Below are positions 44,156 through 53,319 of a stretch of DNA of 64,000 bases, in pieces (position 1 is the first letter of the stretch; each line of letters opens with the position of its first letter). Origin of the DNA: Candidatus Gastranaerophilales bacterium. GTDB taxonomy: Bacteria; Cyanobacteriota; Vampirovibrionia; Gastranaerophilales; Gastranaerophilaceae. The notes beneath the pieces are model-generated. The model saw only the letters and a program-made list of their open reading frames with translations, was not told where the DNA came from and did no database searches. Position numbers and translations under genes: made by a program. The DNA lies in the NCBI GenBank assembly GCA_944323365.1, contig CALUSG010000001.1:1-64000 (forward strand), given 5' to 3'.

Positions 44156-46642
44156 TTAAAACTTCTTCAATTTTGCATATTCAGCAGCCATTGCTTTTTT
44201 ACCCATTTTACCGAAATCAATCGTGTACATTATGCTTTCGCCTATTGTCATAACGTCAGTTATATGTCCGACACCGAGCTTTTCATGAAACACTCTTTCC
44301 CCGACGTTAAAAACGTATTCTATAGTTGTATTTTCACGTTGTTTTTGTTTTTCTTGTTCTTCTAAAATATTTGCTTGATTTTTACGTTTACGTTCTTCGA
44401 CCATACGTTTAATAGCATTATCTTTAAAAAATTCTTTAACTTTTTCTTCATCACGTTGTTTATTTGCCTGAGATTTAACAAGGATAGTTCTGCTTGGTGT
44501 TCTGTTTAATGACTGGTTATAACGCTTTTGCGGAGCCACAAACCCTTTTCCGAAACCGGTTGATGGTTTTACATAGCCGTAACTATCAGCTTGAGCCGTA
44601 GAATAATTTCTTCCTGAATCTTCTGTTTTAACCCGTGATACAGCATCACGAAATGTAGATGAATTTTCACTTCTGCCTTCAAATGTTGACATTTCAAGTA
44701 AATTTCTAGGAATTTCTTCAATAAATCTTGAAGGATTATAGTATTTATATTCTCCCCACATTTGACGACGCTTTGCAGAAATAAGATATAATTTTTCTTC
44801 TGCACGGGTGACACCAACATACATAAGGCGTCGTTCTTCTTCTAATTCCTTCAAAGAATTAAACGTTCTTTGGTGAGGGAAAACACCTTCATCCATACCC
44901 GCAAGAAATACAACTGGAAACTCTAAACCTTTAGCTGAATGTAAGGTCATTAATGTTACGTTATTGGCAATATTATCCATACCATCTACATCAGATACAA
45001 GTGCAACTTGTTGTAAAAATTCACCCAAAGCATTATCAAGTTCTTCAGGCTCGAATTCTTCAGCAACATTAACTAATTCCTGCAAATTTTCAATATCTGC
45101 ATCAGCTTCAGGCGTGTTTTGAAGCTGTAATTCTGCTAAATACCCTGTTTTTTCAATTACAAGTGTTACGAATTCACGCAAATTATAACTTTTTTGTGCA
45201 TCCTTAAATCTTAAAATTAATGCAGCAAAATCTTTTAATTTACTTTGTGTTTTCGCAGGAATCTCACTGTCTTCATCCAATTCTAATATCGCTTGAAATA
45301 AACTTAAATCTTTTTCATCAGCATATTTTTGAAGATTCTTAATAGTTGTATCACCTATAGACCGCTTTGGCACATTAATTATGCGTCTAAAACTTTGTGA
45401 ATCATCAGTATTATATATTAATCTTAAATATGCAATTATGTCTTTTATTTCTTTTCTATCATAAAACTTAAGCCCGCCGTAAATTTTATAAGGAATACCG
45501 GCAGCCATACAAGCTTCTTCTAAAGCACGTGACTGAGAGTTGGTACGATATAAAATTGCATAACGGTTAAAATCCCCCCCGCTATTTTGTTTAATTTTAC
45601 TTACTATAAAATTAGCTTCATCAGCTTCATCTTGAGCTTCGTAATAATCAATTAATTCGCCATCACCTTTTTGAGAATATAAATATTTTTCAACACGTTC
45701 TTCATTATTTTCTATAATAGCATTTGCAACATTCAAAATATTTGCTGTAGAACGATAATTTTGTTCGAGTTTAATTAATTTTGCATCTTTAAAGTCATGC
45801 TGAAAATTCAAAATTATAGTATAATCTGCTCCTCTCCAACTATATATGGATTGATCGACATCACCAACAACACACAATGAACGTTCGGGTGGAACTTCTT
45901 TTTGCATATTTGTATAAAGCATATTAACAAGCCTATACTGTGCAAGGTTAGTATCTTGATATTCGTCAACCAAAATATGTTTAAATTTATTAAAGTAATA
46001 TTCTCTGACTTGAGCGTTTTGCTCAAGAAGTTTTACTGTTAATAAAAGCATATCATCAAAATCTATAGCATTATTGTTATTTAATGTATTTTCATATTCT
46101 TCAAAAATCGAAGCTATTTTTTGAGATTTAAAATCACGTGCAAAAGTCGCAAATGTATAGGCATCCTGCATTTTATTTTTAGCATTGGAAATTAAAGCTT
46201 TTACGAGTTTTGGCTGATAAATTTTATCATCAATATTTAATTTTTTAACAACCTGCTTTAGTACAGCAATAGAATCAGTTTCATCATATATAGTAAAATT
46301 TTTATCTAACTTTTTACCTGATTGAAAATTATAATTTTCAATATTTTCACGTAAAATTCTGCCGCAAATACCGTGGAATGTTCCCACCCACATATATTTT
46401 ACAGTATCTTCACCCAAAATACTTCCTAGACGTTCTTTCATTTCACGTGCAGCTTTATTTGTAAAAGTAACCGCAAGAATATCACGTGCTCTTGCATAAT
46501 TATTTTGTATAAGATATGCAATACGAGTCGTTAAAACCTTTGTTTTACCTGATCCTGCACCTGCAAGAATTAATAATGGACCTTTTACTGTTTCGACAGC
46601 TTCTTTTTGTTCGTTATTAAGATTTTCTAATATATTTTCCAC
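44156..46642 (-). CDS. pcrA: UvrD/PcrA-type DNA helicase
   Basis: About 828 residues, superfamily 1A 3'-5' helicase. Q-motif LNNEQKEAV, Walker A LAGAGSGKTKVL, VDEYQDTN, GDVDQSIYSWRGA, QNYRST, LMTLHSAKGLEFPVVF and VGVTRAEEKL in order. A C-terminal PcrA-like tail ends in a Tudor-like segment (VFHEKLGVGHITDVMTIGE). No ATG is available; GTG 46642 gives the family-like start, TTG 46657 is the alternative. Divergent from the SLOG gene. Confidence 0.95.
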   Translation of the reverse strand: MENILENLNNEQKEAVETVKGPLLILAGAGSGKTKVLTTRIAYLIQNNYARARDILAVTFTNKAAREMKERLGSILGEDTVKYMWVGTFHGICGRILRENIENYNFQSGKKLDKNFTIYDETDSIAVLKQVVKKLNIDDKIYQPKLVKALISNAKNKMQDAYTFATFARDFKSQKIASIFEEYENTLNNNNAIDFDDMLLLTVKLLEQNAQVREYYFNKFKHILVDEYQDTNLAQYRLVNMLYTNMQKEVPPERSLCVVGDVDQSIYSWRGADYTIILNFQHDFKDAKLIKLEQNYRSTANILNVANAIIENNEERVEKYLYSQKGDGELIDYYEAQDEADEANFIVSKIKQNSGGDFNRYAILYRTNSQSRALEEACMAAGIPYKIYGGLKFYDRKEIKDIIAYLRLIYNTDDSQSFRRIINVPKRSIGDTTIKNLQKYADEKDLSLFQAILELDEDSEIPAKTQSKLKDFAALILRFKDAQKSYNLREFVTLVIEKTGYLAELQLQNTPEADADIENLQELVNVAEEFEPEELDNALGEFLQQVALVSDVDGMDNIANNVTLMTLHSAKGLEFPVVFLAGMDEGVFPHQRTFNSLKELEEERRLMYVGVTRAEEKLYLISAKRRQMWGEYKYYNPSRFIEEIPRNLLEMSTFEGRSENSSTFRDAVSRVKTEDSGRNYSTAQADSYGYVKPSTGFGKGFVAPQKRYNQSLNRTPSRTILVKSQANKQRDEEKVKEFFKDNAIKRMVEERKRKNQANILEEQEKQKQRENTTIEYVFNVGERVFHEKLGVGHITDVMTIGESIMYTIDFGKMGKKAMAAEYAKLKKF

Positions 46643-46722
46643 AAACCCTATTCCCAAAATCTAACTTTCATGATATAATACATCATAAGCGAAAAAAATA
46701 TTAATTGCAAAAGGTAGGTAAA

Positions 46723-47310
46723 ATGGCAGAAATTTTAATGAATTCGAAGGATGAAGACAAAGATAAACAAAGTTCAATTGTAGTTCCAATAGATGATGAT
46801 ATGGATACAGTGAAATCGAATTCACCTGACACAGTTGACGAACTTGCAATGGAACTTGCAACAATTCAACAATCTGCTAAAAGAATTGCAATTATTGGCA
46901 GCAGAAACTTACCAATAACTCATCAACAAATGATAGAAACTCTTGCTACAGCACTTGTTAGACAAGGCAACATAATTATTACATCAGGTGGATCCTCAGG
47001 AACAAACGCAGCTGCAATAAGAGGTGCGATGAAGGCAAATCCTGAAAAATTAAAAGTTATTTTGCCGCAAACAATTGGACAACAGCCATCTGATGTTCAA
47101 GATCAGTTAATTGGTGTTCCGAATATTGTAGAACATGCTGACAGAGCAATGATGACACTTGCAGATGCTTCACGTGTTTGCAACAGAGAAATTATTGATG
47201 ATTGTAATCAACTAATTTGTTTCTTATCTCATACAAGCAAAACTCTGCACAATGCGGTACAATATGCTGAAGAAGGTCACAAAGTTATTACCGTATTTTA
47301 TTTAGACTAG
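46723..47310 (+). CDS. DprA/SLOG-fold protein, cyanobacterial-type
   Basis: 195 residues. Rossmann-like SLOG domain: AIIGSRNLPITHQQM, ITSGGSSGTNAAAIRGA and a late EEGHKVITVFYLD strand. Shorter than true DprA (no SAM or winged-helix domain). Cyanobacteria carry similar stand-alone proteins labelled DNA recombination-mediator protein A. The acidic N-terminus of about 45 residues is low complexity. ATG 46723 follows AAAAGGTAGG. The binding ligand is probably a nucleotide; role unknown. Confidence 0.75.
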   Translation: MAEILMNSKDEDKDKQSSIVVPIDDDMDTVKSNSPDTVDELAMELATIQQSAKRIAIIGSRNLPITHQQMIETLATALVRQGNIIITSGGSSGTNAAAIRGAMKANPEKLKVILPQTIGQQPSDVQDQLIGVPNIVEHADRAMMTLADASRVCNREIIDDCNQLICFLSHTSKTLHNAVQYAEEGHKVITVFYLD

Positions 47311-47336
47311 ATAACGCTTGTAAAAGGATTTTATAG

Positions 47337-48497
47337 ATGTTTAAAAAATTGACAGGAAAAAATCCGCATGATTATGAATATGCGGCAAAACATATTATGG
47401 ACAATGCAGACGAAAAACTTTTCGCCGAACTTGTTGAAAAAGACTGTTTTTTGTTTGATTTTATAAAAGAAAATGTTTCTGAAAGGCTGCAAAAAGCTAC
47501 AAATGAACATAATTGGCAAAGTGTTATATGTTTTTTAAAATATTATTCACCTTCATATGAAGACTTTATTGTTTCTACTTTAGCTAAATATGCTGATGAA
47601 GATTTAACCGATAAAATGCTGGAACTTCTAGAAAATGGTACTGAGGATGAAAAAACATATGCAGCCAAATACTTTTCATACATCAAAGATCCTTTATCAA
47701 TTGATCTTTTGAAAAAAAATTCTTACACAGAAAACGAAAATTTAAATGCAAATTGTGCTGTGTCTTTATCGGCAATGAATGATGAAAGCTCGTATAATAA
47801 TGCTTTAGAAAAGCTAAAATCACAAGATGACTTTGAAAAACTTGCAGCAGTAAAATTTTTGATTTCATATGGCAAAAAAGATGCCTTAGAACAAATTATT
47901 CAAACAATGAAAGACTCTGCCCTAGCAGAAAACATTGCCGGTGAAATTCCGTATTTGGAAAGTTTACTGACAATTCTTGAAAACGATTTTGAAGACGGAC
48001 TCATAATAGTAAATTATATTATAAACGGACTTGGAGAAATTTTTGAGCTTTCGCAGGTATTTGACTTTGAACTTTTTGAAGTACTTGAGTTTATAGAATC
48101 AAAATATGAAGACAGCCGTGCCGCTGTTGTACTATTAAATGCCCGTGAAAAATTCGAAACCCTTACCGAAAACGATGAATACCTTTTTGACGAAGACAAA
48201 AATACAAAAAATGAAATTCAAGACATCAAAAAACTTCTTTTCAACATTGATAAAAAAGAATTGTTATCAAAAATTAATGCTGAACTAAAAGAAGACAGTC
48301 CTTTTGTTTTTACGGCTTTGGATTTTTCAAACAATATTCTGCAGATAAGAGAACTTTTAAAATCAAATAATCAAACCCTAATTTTAAAAACTGTAGAAAT
48401 CTTAAAATCTTTAGACAACCTTGACGACACGACAAAAACAGTTGCTTTACTAAAAATTACTGATGAGAATATTAAAAATATAATCCGTGCACTCTAA
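47337..48497 (+). CDS. HEAT-like helical repeat protein
   Basis: 386 residues, all helical and acidic. Irregular HEAT-like repeats are visible, for example GTEDEKTYAAKYFSYIKDP and DFEKLAAVKFLISYGKKDALE. No catalytic motif, signal peptide or membrane segment. Second HEAT-type protein in the window after 26207-27064 but without close similarity. Follows the SLOG gene by 26 bases, with AAAAGGA upstream of the ATG. Function unknown. Confidence 0.7.
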   Translation: MFKKLTGKNPHDYEYAAKHIMDNADEKLFAELVEKDCFLFDFIKENVSERLQKATNEHNWQSVICFLKYYSPSYEDFIVSTLAKYADEDLTDKMLELLENGTEDEKTYAAKYFSYIKDPLSIDLLKKNSYTENENLNANCAVSLSAMNDESSYNNALEKLKSQDDFEKLAAVKFLISYGKKDALEQIIQTMKDSALAENIAGEIPYLESLLTILENDFEDGLIIVNYIINGLGEIFELSQVFDFELFEVLEFIESKYEDSRAAVVLLNAREKFETLTENDEYLFDEDKNTKNEIQDIKKLLFNIDKKELLSKINAELKEDSPFVFTALDFSNNILQIRELLKSNNQTLILKTVEILKSLDNLDDTTKTVALLKITDENIKNIIRAL

Positions 48498-48500
48498 AAA

Positions 48501-48531
48501 TTGACAAAATATGAATTTATTGTGTTAAAAT
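48501..48531 (+). promoter_or_regulatory. NUDIX gene leaderless promoter
   Basis: TTGACA (48501-48506), 19-bp spacer, TAAAAT (48526-48531), 6 bases, ATG 48538; no Shine-Dalgarno. Confidence 0.68.
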
Positions 48532-48537
48532 AAAAGT

Positions 48538-49065
48538 ATGAATTTTGAAGAAAAGACACTGAATTCTGAATATGTTTACCGTGGAAAAGTAATTGATGTT
48601 TGCCGTGATGATGTAGAAATTTCAACAGGCCGAAAATCTACCCGTGAAGTTGTAGAACATTCCGGTGGTGTAGTAATTGCAGCACAAAAAAGTTCTGATA
48701 CAATTTTAATGGTGAAACAATTTAGATACCCAATAAAGGAAACAGTGCTGGAACTTCCGGCAGGGAAACTTGAAAAAGGTGAAGAACCTTTCCCTGCAGC
48801 CCAAAGAGAACTGGAGGAAGAAACCGGATACAGGGCAAAATGCTGGAAAGATTTGGGATATATCAATACGACTCCTGGATTTTGCAATGAAAAATTGTAC
48901 CTTTATTATGCAACAGAATTAGAATTTGTAGGTGAACATCCGGATGAAGGCGAAATTATCCAGTGTTTTGAATATAAACTTGATGAAATTTACGAAAAAA
49001 TTAAAAACGGAGAGATTAATGACGCAAAAACTATTTGCGGGTTAATGAGGGCTTTTAAATTATGA
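48538..49065 (+). CDS. NUDIX hydrolase, ADP-ribose pyrophosphatase type
   Basis: 175 residues. The Nudix box GX5EX7REUXEEXGU is complete in GKLEKGEEPFPAAQREL followed by EEETGY. FRYPIKETVLELPAGK upstream and TTPGFCNEKLYLYYA downstream place it with ADP-ribose/GDP-sugar pyrophosphatases (NudF-like). Its stop overlaps the following HAD gene by 4 bases. Confidence 0.92.
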   Translation: MNFEEKTLNSEYVYRGKVIDVCRDDVEISTGRKSTREVVEHSGGVVIAAQKSSDTILMVKQFRYPIKETVLELPAGKLEKGEEPFPAAQRELEEETGYRAKCWKDLGYINTTPGFCNEKLYLYYATELEFVGEHPDEGEIIQCFEYKLDEIYEKIKNGEINDAKTICGLMRAFKL

Positions 49066-49868
49066 TTAAAATGGTTGCAACCGATATTGACGGTACAATT
49101 TTAAAATGGAGTTTTCAATTCAGTCCCGAGGTTAAAAAATGTATAAAAGAACTTGATGAAAATGGGATTAAAGTTGTTTTAGTAACAGGCAGAATGCACA
49201 GCTCAGCTGTTCCTGTTGCACAGGAACTCGGATTACACACTCCTATTGTGTCATATCAGGGTGGTTTAATAAAAGATGCAAACGGTAAAACACTTTATCA
49301 AAAAGATTTAAGACCTGATTATGCAAAAAAAATTATTAAGTGGGCAAGAAAAAACAATGTTCACTTAAACTTGTATCTTGATGATAAATTGTATGTTGAA
49401 CGTGATAACGAAATAGTTAAAGAATACACTGACGGCAGATTTATAGATTATACTGTTTGTTCTTTTGATGATTTGAATATTGAAAATGTCAATAAACTTC
49501 TTGCAATAGACTTAAAAGATGCGGATAAAGTTACGGGCTGGGTAGAAGAATTAAGCAGAGAGTTTCCGGATTTATACCTGGTAAAATCCACACCGTTTTT
49601 CTGTGAAATAGGCTCAAAAGATGCTAGAAAATCCTCAGGTGTCAAGTTCTTGGCGGATATGTGGGGAATAAGACAAGATGAAATTTTAACAATAGGCGAT
49701 CAAAATAACGATATAGAACTGTTAAAAGCCGGCGGGATTAAGGTTGCTATGGGAAATGCTACGGATGAATTGAAATCATATGCGGATTATATAACAGATA
49801 CTGTTGAAAATGACGGCTTTGTAAAGGCTGTAGAACAATTTGTGAAGTCGGGAGTCAAAAATGTATAG
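49062..49868 (+). CDS. Cof-type HAD phosphatase
   Basis: 268 residues. HAD motif I DIDGTILK, motif II VLVTGRM, the type IIB cap and motif IV IGDQNNDIELL with the Mg2+ aspartates. Substrates in this family are sugar phosphates or flavin/pyridoxal phosphates; it cannot be assigned further. Co-translated with NUDIX and ispF through overlaps at both ends. Confidence 0.92.
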   Translation: MIKMVATDIDGTILKWSFQFSPEVKKCIKELDENGIKVVLVTGRMHSSAVPVAQELGLHTPIVSYQGGLIKDANGKTLYQKDLRPDYAKKIIKWARKNNVHLNLYLDDKLYVERDNEIVKEYTDGRFIDYTVCSFDDLNIENVNKLLAIDLKDADKVTGWVEELSREFPDLYLVKSTPFFCEIGSKDARKSSGVKFLADMWGIRQDEILTIGDQNNDIELLKAGGIKVAMGNATDELKSYADYITDTVENDGFVKAVEQFVKSGVKNV

Positions 49869-50334
49869 AATAGGTTTAGGATATGATATTCACAAATTAA
49901 CCGAAGGGCGTGACCTGATTATCGGCGGAGTTAAGATTACCCATGAAAAAGGGCTTTTGGGACATTCTGATGCTGACGTTTTAATTCATGCGATTATTGA
50001 TGCAATATTAGGTGCTCTTGCTCTCTCTGATATCGGAACACTTTTCCCCGATACTGATAAAAAATATAAGGACATCGAAAGCACAATTTTACTTGAAAAA
50101 GTTTACGAAAAAATTTTGGAAAAAGGCTGGCAGATTGTGAACATTGACAGTAATATTATTGCTCAAGAACCTAAAATGATGCCGTATATTCCGAAAATGA
50201 AAAAAGTTTTATGCAAAATTTTGGAAATCGAGCCTGATGAATTATCTATCAAAGCTAAAACCAATGAGCATTTGGATGCTGTAGGCCAAAAACTTGCAAT
50301 TGAAGCACATGCCGTTGTGATGCTCAAAAAATAA
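49861..50334 (+). CDS. ispF: 2-C-methyl-D-erythritol 2,4-cyclodiphosphate synthase
   Basis: 157 residues. MEP pathway enzyme; homotrimer with zinc. GYDIHKL (metal Asp and His), GHSDADVLIHAIIDAILGA, DIGTLFPDTD and TNEHLDAVGQKLAIEAHAV are all intact. It overlaps the HAD gene by 8 bases and ends an operon with NUDIX and HAD. ispD is not adjacent. Confidence 0.97.
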   Translation: MYRIGLGYDIHKLTEGRDLIIGGVKITHEKGLLGHSDADVLIHAIIDAILGALALSDIGTLFPDTDKKYKDIESTILLEKVYEKILEKGWQIVNIDSNIIAQEPKMMPYIPKMKKVLCKILEIEPDELSIKAKTNEHLDAVGQKLAIEAHAVVMLKK

Positions 50335-50425
50335 CCTACGGTTGACAAACTCAAAAAACTATAATGAATATATATGGTGGCTGCCCTGCAAGACAGCCGT
50401 TACAGACCCTATAGAAATAACTTGT

Positions 50426-50458
50426 AAAAGATGTCCTATTATGACCAGGGCATCTTTT
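50426..50458 (+). terminator. terminator downstream of ispF
   Basis: 11-bp stem with one G-T pair, AAAAGATGTCC / GGGCATCTTTT, loop of 11 bases, then TATTAT. Confidence 0.6.
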
Positions 50459-50558
50459 ATTATCCGTTCTTTCATTCTCTCACCGCCTTTCCGCCTTTTT
50501 TACAGTAATGTTGTTGTGCGGTGGAGTGAAAGAGGTCTACTCCGTAATCATTAATAAG

Positions 50559-50637
50559 CACTATAACGAGGAAGTTTTCTCGATGACGCTCTCGCCTCCG
50601 GCTCCGCTATTGTTTCGAAAACTTTCCTGTTATAGTG
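50559..50637. repeat. long inverted repeat, about 20-bp arms
   Basis: Left arm begins CACTATAACGAGGAAG and right arm ends CTTTCCTGTTATAGTG. The arms pair over about 20 bp with one offset bulge around a loop of about 37 GC-rich bases. Size and shape fit a palindromic mobile unit or a stable RNA hairpin. Confidence 0.6.
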
Positions 50638-50652
50638 ATCGGAATAATTAAT

Positions 50653-50871
50653 CTATTTAAAAACCAAAAGAGCCTCAATATCAACTTTCAAACATTTTGA
50701 AAGCTCTAACACTTTACCCAATGACATGTTTTCTTTTCCGCCTTCAATGCTTGCTACATAATTTTGTGATACTCCCATAATTTCAGCAAGCTGCTCCTGT
50801 GTTAAATCTTTTTTAACACGTTCAATTTTTACATTTTTACCAAACTTCTTTAATAAAGTTTCTTTATTCAT
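50653..50871 (-). CDS. XRE-family transcriptional regulator
   Basis: 72 residues, one Cro/C1 HTH: LTQEQLAEIMGVSQNYVASIEGG is the HTH pair, followed by a helix LGKVLELSKCLKVDIEALL. ATG 50871. Divergent from the small gene at 50960, with two inverted repeats in the shared promoter region, suggesting it regulates itself and the neighbour. Confidence 0.85.
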   Translation of the reverse strand: MNKETLLKKFGKNVKIERVKKDLTQEQLAEIMGVSQNYVASIEGGKENMSLGKVLELSKCLKVDIEALLVFK

Positions 50872-50874
50872 AAT

Positions 50875-50902
50875 TTATAAGTATACATATATTGACTTAT
50901 AA
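50875..50902. promoter_or_regulatory. inverted repeat near the XRE start, possible operator
   Basis: TTATAAGT-N12-ACTTATAA, perfect 8-bp arms, directly upstream of the regulator's start codon. Confidence 0.5.
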
Positions 50903-50906
50903 ATTC

Positions 50907-50947
50907 TATTATGTTATAACTAATATTATAAAAGTTATAGCATAATA
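50907..50947. promoter_or_regulatory. 15-bp inverted repeat, possible operator
   Basis: TATTATGTTATAACT and AGTTATAGCATAATA (one mismatch) separated by 11 bases, just before the AAGGAG of the small gene at 50960. Confidence 0.55.
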
Positions 50948-50959
50948 AAAGGAGTGAAA

Positions 50960-51184
50960 ATGAATTTTAGTAAAAGGTTTTCACAGATTATGTATGATTA
51001 TATGAAAATAATAGTATTTTTAAAAATATTGGAGGGCTTCTGTATTGCAAATAGAAACAAAGAAGACGTAGGCTATATACTTTGTTTTCTTAAAAAGATA
51101 AACAGACTCAATAATAAACTTTATAATAAAATTGACAGAACTTTAATTGATTTTGACAATTTATCTGAATTTTCGCATCATTGA
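50960..51184 (+). CDS. small hypothetical protein next to XRE regulator
   Basis: 74 residues. AAAAGGAGTGAAA precedes the ATG. Basic N-terminus, hydrophobic stretch YMKIIVFLKILEGFCIA that may be amphipathic rather than membrane-spanning, then helical. No family recognised. Its convergent stop overlaps the ffh stop by 24 bases. Regulator plus small protein with shared operators resembles a toxin-antitoxin layout; not demonstrated. Confidence 0.6.
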   Translation: MNFSKRFSQIMYDYMKIIVFLKILEGFCIANRNKEDVGYILCFLKKINRLNNKLYNKIDRTLIDFDNLSEFSHH

Positions 51185-52537
51185 CATGGCTTTAGTCATG
51201 GCGTGTTTGCCCATTTTACCGCCAAAACCGCCCATCATTTTTTTCATATCATTCATGCCCTTCATCATCATACGCATTTGTTCAAACTGTTTGATGTAAA
51301 GGTTAATATTATGCATATCAATGCCGCAGCCTTTGGAAATACGTTTTTTACGGCTTGTGTTTAATAGTGCCGGGTTAGCACGTTCTTCCGGTGTCATACT
51401 CTGAATAAACACTTCGATTTTTTTAAATTGTTTTTCGCCTTCATGAGAAAGTTTTTCACGATCATCTTTAGATATTTTCATGCCGGGAAGCATACCGAGG
51501 ATTTGATCCATTGAACCTAACATTTTCATCTGCTTTTGCATTTTTAAAAAGTAGTCAAAGGTAAATTCCGCTTTTGCCATTTTAGCTTCAAGTTCTTTAG
51601 CAGATTTTTCATCAAAAACTTCCTGTGCTCGTTCAACAAGTGAAACTATGTCACCCATACCGAGAATTCTAGTTGCCATACGCTCAGGATAAAAATCTTC
51701 CAACGCATTAAGTTTTTCGCCTGTACCTGTAAGCTTAATAGGTTTTCCGGTACAATAAACTATACTTAAAGCAGAACCTCCACGGCTATCGCCATCAAGT
51801 TTTGTCAAAACCAATCCTGTTAAACCGATTTGTGCGTCAAAATTTTCTGCAACATTTACGGCTTCCTGACCGGTCATGGCATCAATTACAAGAAGTTTTT
51901 CCTGTGGATTAAAAACTCTGTCTATTATCAAAAGCTCGGCCATCATATCCGTATCAATCTGCAAACGCCCGGCAGTATCAAGGATTAAAACATTAAATCC
52001 GTTGTTTTTTGCATAATCAATTGCATTTTGCACAATATTTTTAACATCTTTTGAACCATCAATAGTAAAAACTTCAACTCCTATTTCATTACCTAGAGTT
52101 TTTAACTGTGAAATAGCCGCCGGACGGTATACATCACAGGCTACAAGCAAAGGATTTTTACCTTCTTTTTTGAGTTTTACTGCGAGCTTAGCAGATGATG
52201 TTGTTTTACCTGAACCCTGCAAGCCAAGCATCATAATCAATGACGGATGTCCGCTTAAATCTAATGGTTTTTGTTCTTTGCCTAACAGTTCAATCAATTC
52301 ATCATGAACTATCTTAACAAGCTGTTGTGACGGGTTAACACCTTCTAAAACCTTTTCGCCATCGGCTTTATCTTTAATCGCTGATATAAAAGCTTTTACA
52401 ACTCGTAAATTAACATCAGCTTCCAAAAGTGCACGTCGAATTTCCCGTAAAGCCTCTTGCATGTTATCTTGTGTTAATTCTGCTCCACGGGTTTTAGTTA
52501 TTATGCTTTGTAATCTGTCACTTAAACTTTCAAACAT
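51161..52537 (-). CDS. ffh: signal recognition particle protein Ffh
   Basis: 458 residues. SRP54 GTPase targeting nascent membrane proteins: N domain, G domain with GLQGSGKTTSSAKLA, DTAGR, TKLDGDSRGG, and a methionine-rich M domain (MRMMMKGMNDMKKMMGG). IDMHNINLYIKQFEQM is the RNA-binding region. The 4.5S RNA gene is not next to it. Confidence 0.97.
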   Translation of the reverse strand: MFESLSDRLQSIITKTRGAELTQDNMQEALREIRRALLEADVNLRVVKAFISAIKDKADGEKVLEGVNPSQQLVKIVHDELIELLGKEQKPLDLSGHPSLIMMLGLQGSGKTTSSAKLAVKLKKEGKNPLLVACDVYRPAAISQLKTLGNEIGVEVFTIDGSKDVKNIVQNAIDYAKNNGFNVLILDTAGRLQIDTDMMAELLIIDRVFNPQEKLLVIDAMTGQEAVNVAENFDAQIGLTGLVLTKLDGDSRGGSALSIVYCTGKPIKLTGTGEKLNALEDFYPERMATRILGMGDIVSLVERAQEVFDEKSAKELEAKMAKAEFTFDYFLKMQKQMKMLGSMDQILGMLPGMKISKDDREKLSHEGEKQFKKIEVFIQSMTPEERANPALLNTSRKKRISKGCGIDMHNINLYIKQFEQMRMMMKGMNDMKKMMGGFGGKMGKHAMTKAMSMMRKFR

Positions 52538-52558
52538 ATCTATATCTTAACACAAAAA

Positions 52559-53026
52559 TTATAATACTGATGTACAATTTGGACATTTACTAGCCCTTAT
52601 ATCTATTTCTGTATAACAATACGGGCAAGTTTTTGTTGTAACGGCTTCTTCCTTAACTTCATTAGCTCGTAATTTATTGATTGCTTTTATTAATAAAAAT
52701 ATTGCAAATGCTACTATAACAAAACTAATCAATGTGTTAATAAATATTCCGTAGTTAATTGTAACAGCCCCGGCACTTTGAGCAGCCTCAAGTGATGGAT
52801 ATTTTATAATTTTTCCATCGTAATTTGGAAGGGTCAAATAAAGATTTGTAAAATCTACTCTGCCTAATAACCATCCTAATGGAGGCATAATTATATCTTT
52901 TACTAAAGAATCAATAATTTTCCCAAATGCCGCACCGATAACTATACCAACGGCCATATCTACTACATTTCCCTTCATCGCAAAAGTTTTAAACTCTGAT
53001 AAATTTCTTTTTAGTGCTTCAAACAT
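52559..53026 (-). CDS. mscL: large-conductance mechanosensitive channel with C-terminal zinc ribbon
   Basis: 155 residues. TM1 with [21 protein letters not shown], a periplasmic loop and TM2 ending in KAINKLR are typical of MscL. The C-terminus carries an added CPYC ... CPNC zinc-ribbon segment, seen in some other bacterial MscL proteins. Opens during hypo-osmotic shock. GGAGATATAA precedes the ATG. Confidence 0.94.
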   Translation of the reverse strand: MFEALKRNLSEFKTFAMKGNVVDMAVGIVIGAAFGKIIDSLVKDIIMPPLGWLLGRVDFTNLYLTLPNYDGKIIKYPSLEAAQSAGAVTINYGIFINTLISFVIVAFAIFLLIKAINKLRANEVKEEAVTTKTCPYCYTEIDIRASKCPNCTSVL

Positions 53027-53065
53027 TTATATCTCCTTATTTTTGTATATTATAACAACAAGTAT

Positions 53066-53096
53066 AAAAAAAAGCTATGTACTGAGGTGCATAGCT
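53066..53096 (-). terminator. minus-strand terminator upstream of mscL
   Basis: AGCTATG-N10-CATAGCT followed on the minus strand by a T8 run. It would end transcripts coming from the frameshifted repeat-protein gene and insulates mscL. Confidence 0.7.
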
Positions 53097-53237
53097 GTTG
53101 ATTAGGGATATGTGTATCTTAGTCTCTAAGGAGTATAGTTTTATATTAGCAAAGGATTTAAAAAATAAAATCATTCATTTTGTTGATGTTTTAAAAAAAT
53201 TTACTAAAAATTTTTTAGTGATACAATATAGATATAT

Positions 53238-53312
53238 AGCGGTATCGTCTAGGGGTCAGGATAGCAGATTCTCATTCTGTTGACACGGGTTCGAATCCCG
53301 TTGCCGCCGCCA
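53238..53312 (+). tRNA. tRNA-Glu (anticodon CTC)
   Basis: Cloverleaf with D-arm GTC-TAGGGGTCAG-GAT, anticodon stem GCAGA / TCTGT, loop TTCTCAT with anticodon CTC, T-arm ACGGG-TTCGAAT-CCCGT and CCA encoded. The acceptor pairs at six of seven positions; position 1:72 appears as A-C. TACAAT about 10 bases upstream serves as a -10. Confidence 0.92.
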
Positions 53313-53319
53313 AAAATTG

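Larger units (their letters stand above)
50335..50652. other. structured, GC-richer intergenic region
   Basis: Contains three foldable elements. These are GGCTG-N10-CAGCC near 50380-50400; a terminator-like hairpin AAAAGATGTCC / GGGCATCTTTT (50426-50458); and a long inverted repeat (50559-50637). The GC-rich loop region around 50580-50620 stands out from the AT-rich genome. No coding potential I trust; ncRNA or miniature mobile element are the candidates. Confidence 0.5.

Noticed and set aside
50335..50652. SRP 4.5S RNA or RNase P RNA near ffh
   Set aside because: The conserved GGAAGC-type SRP loop and the P4 motifs of RNase P RNA are absent.
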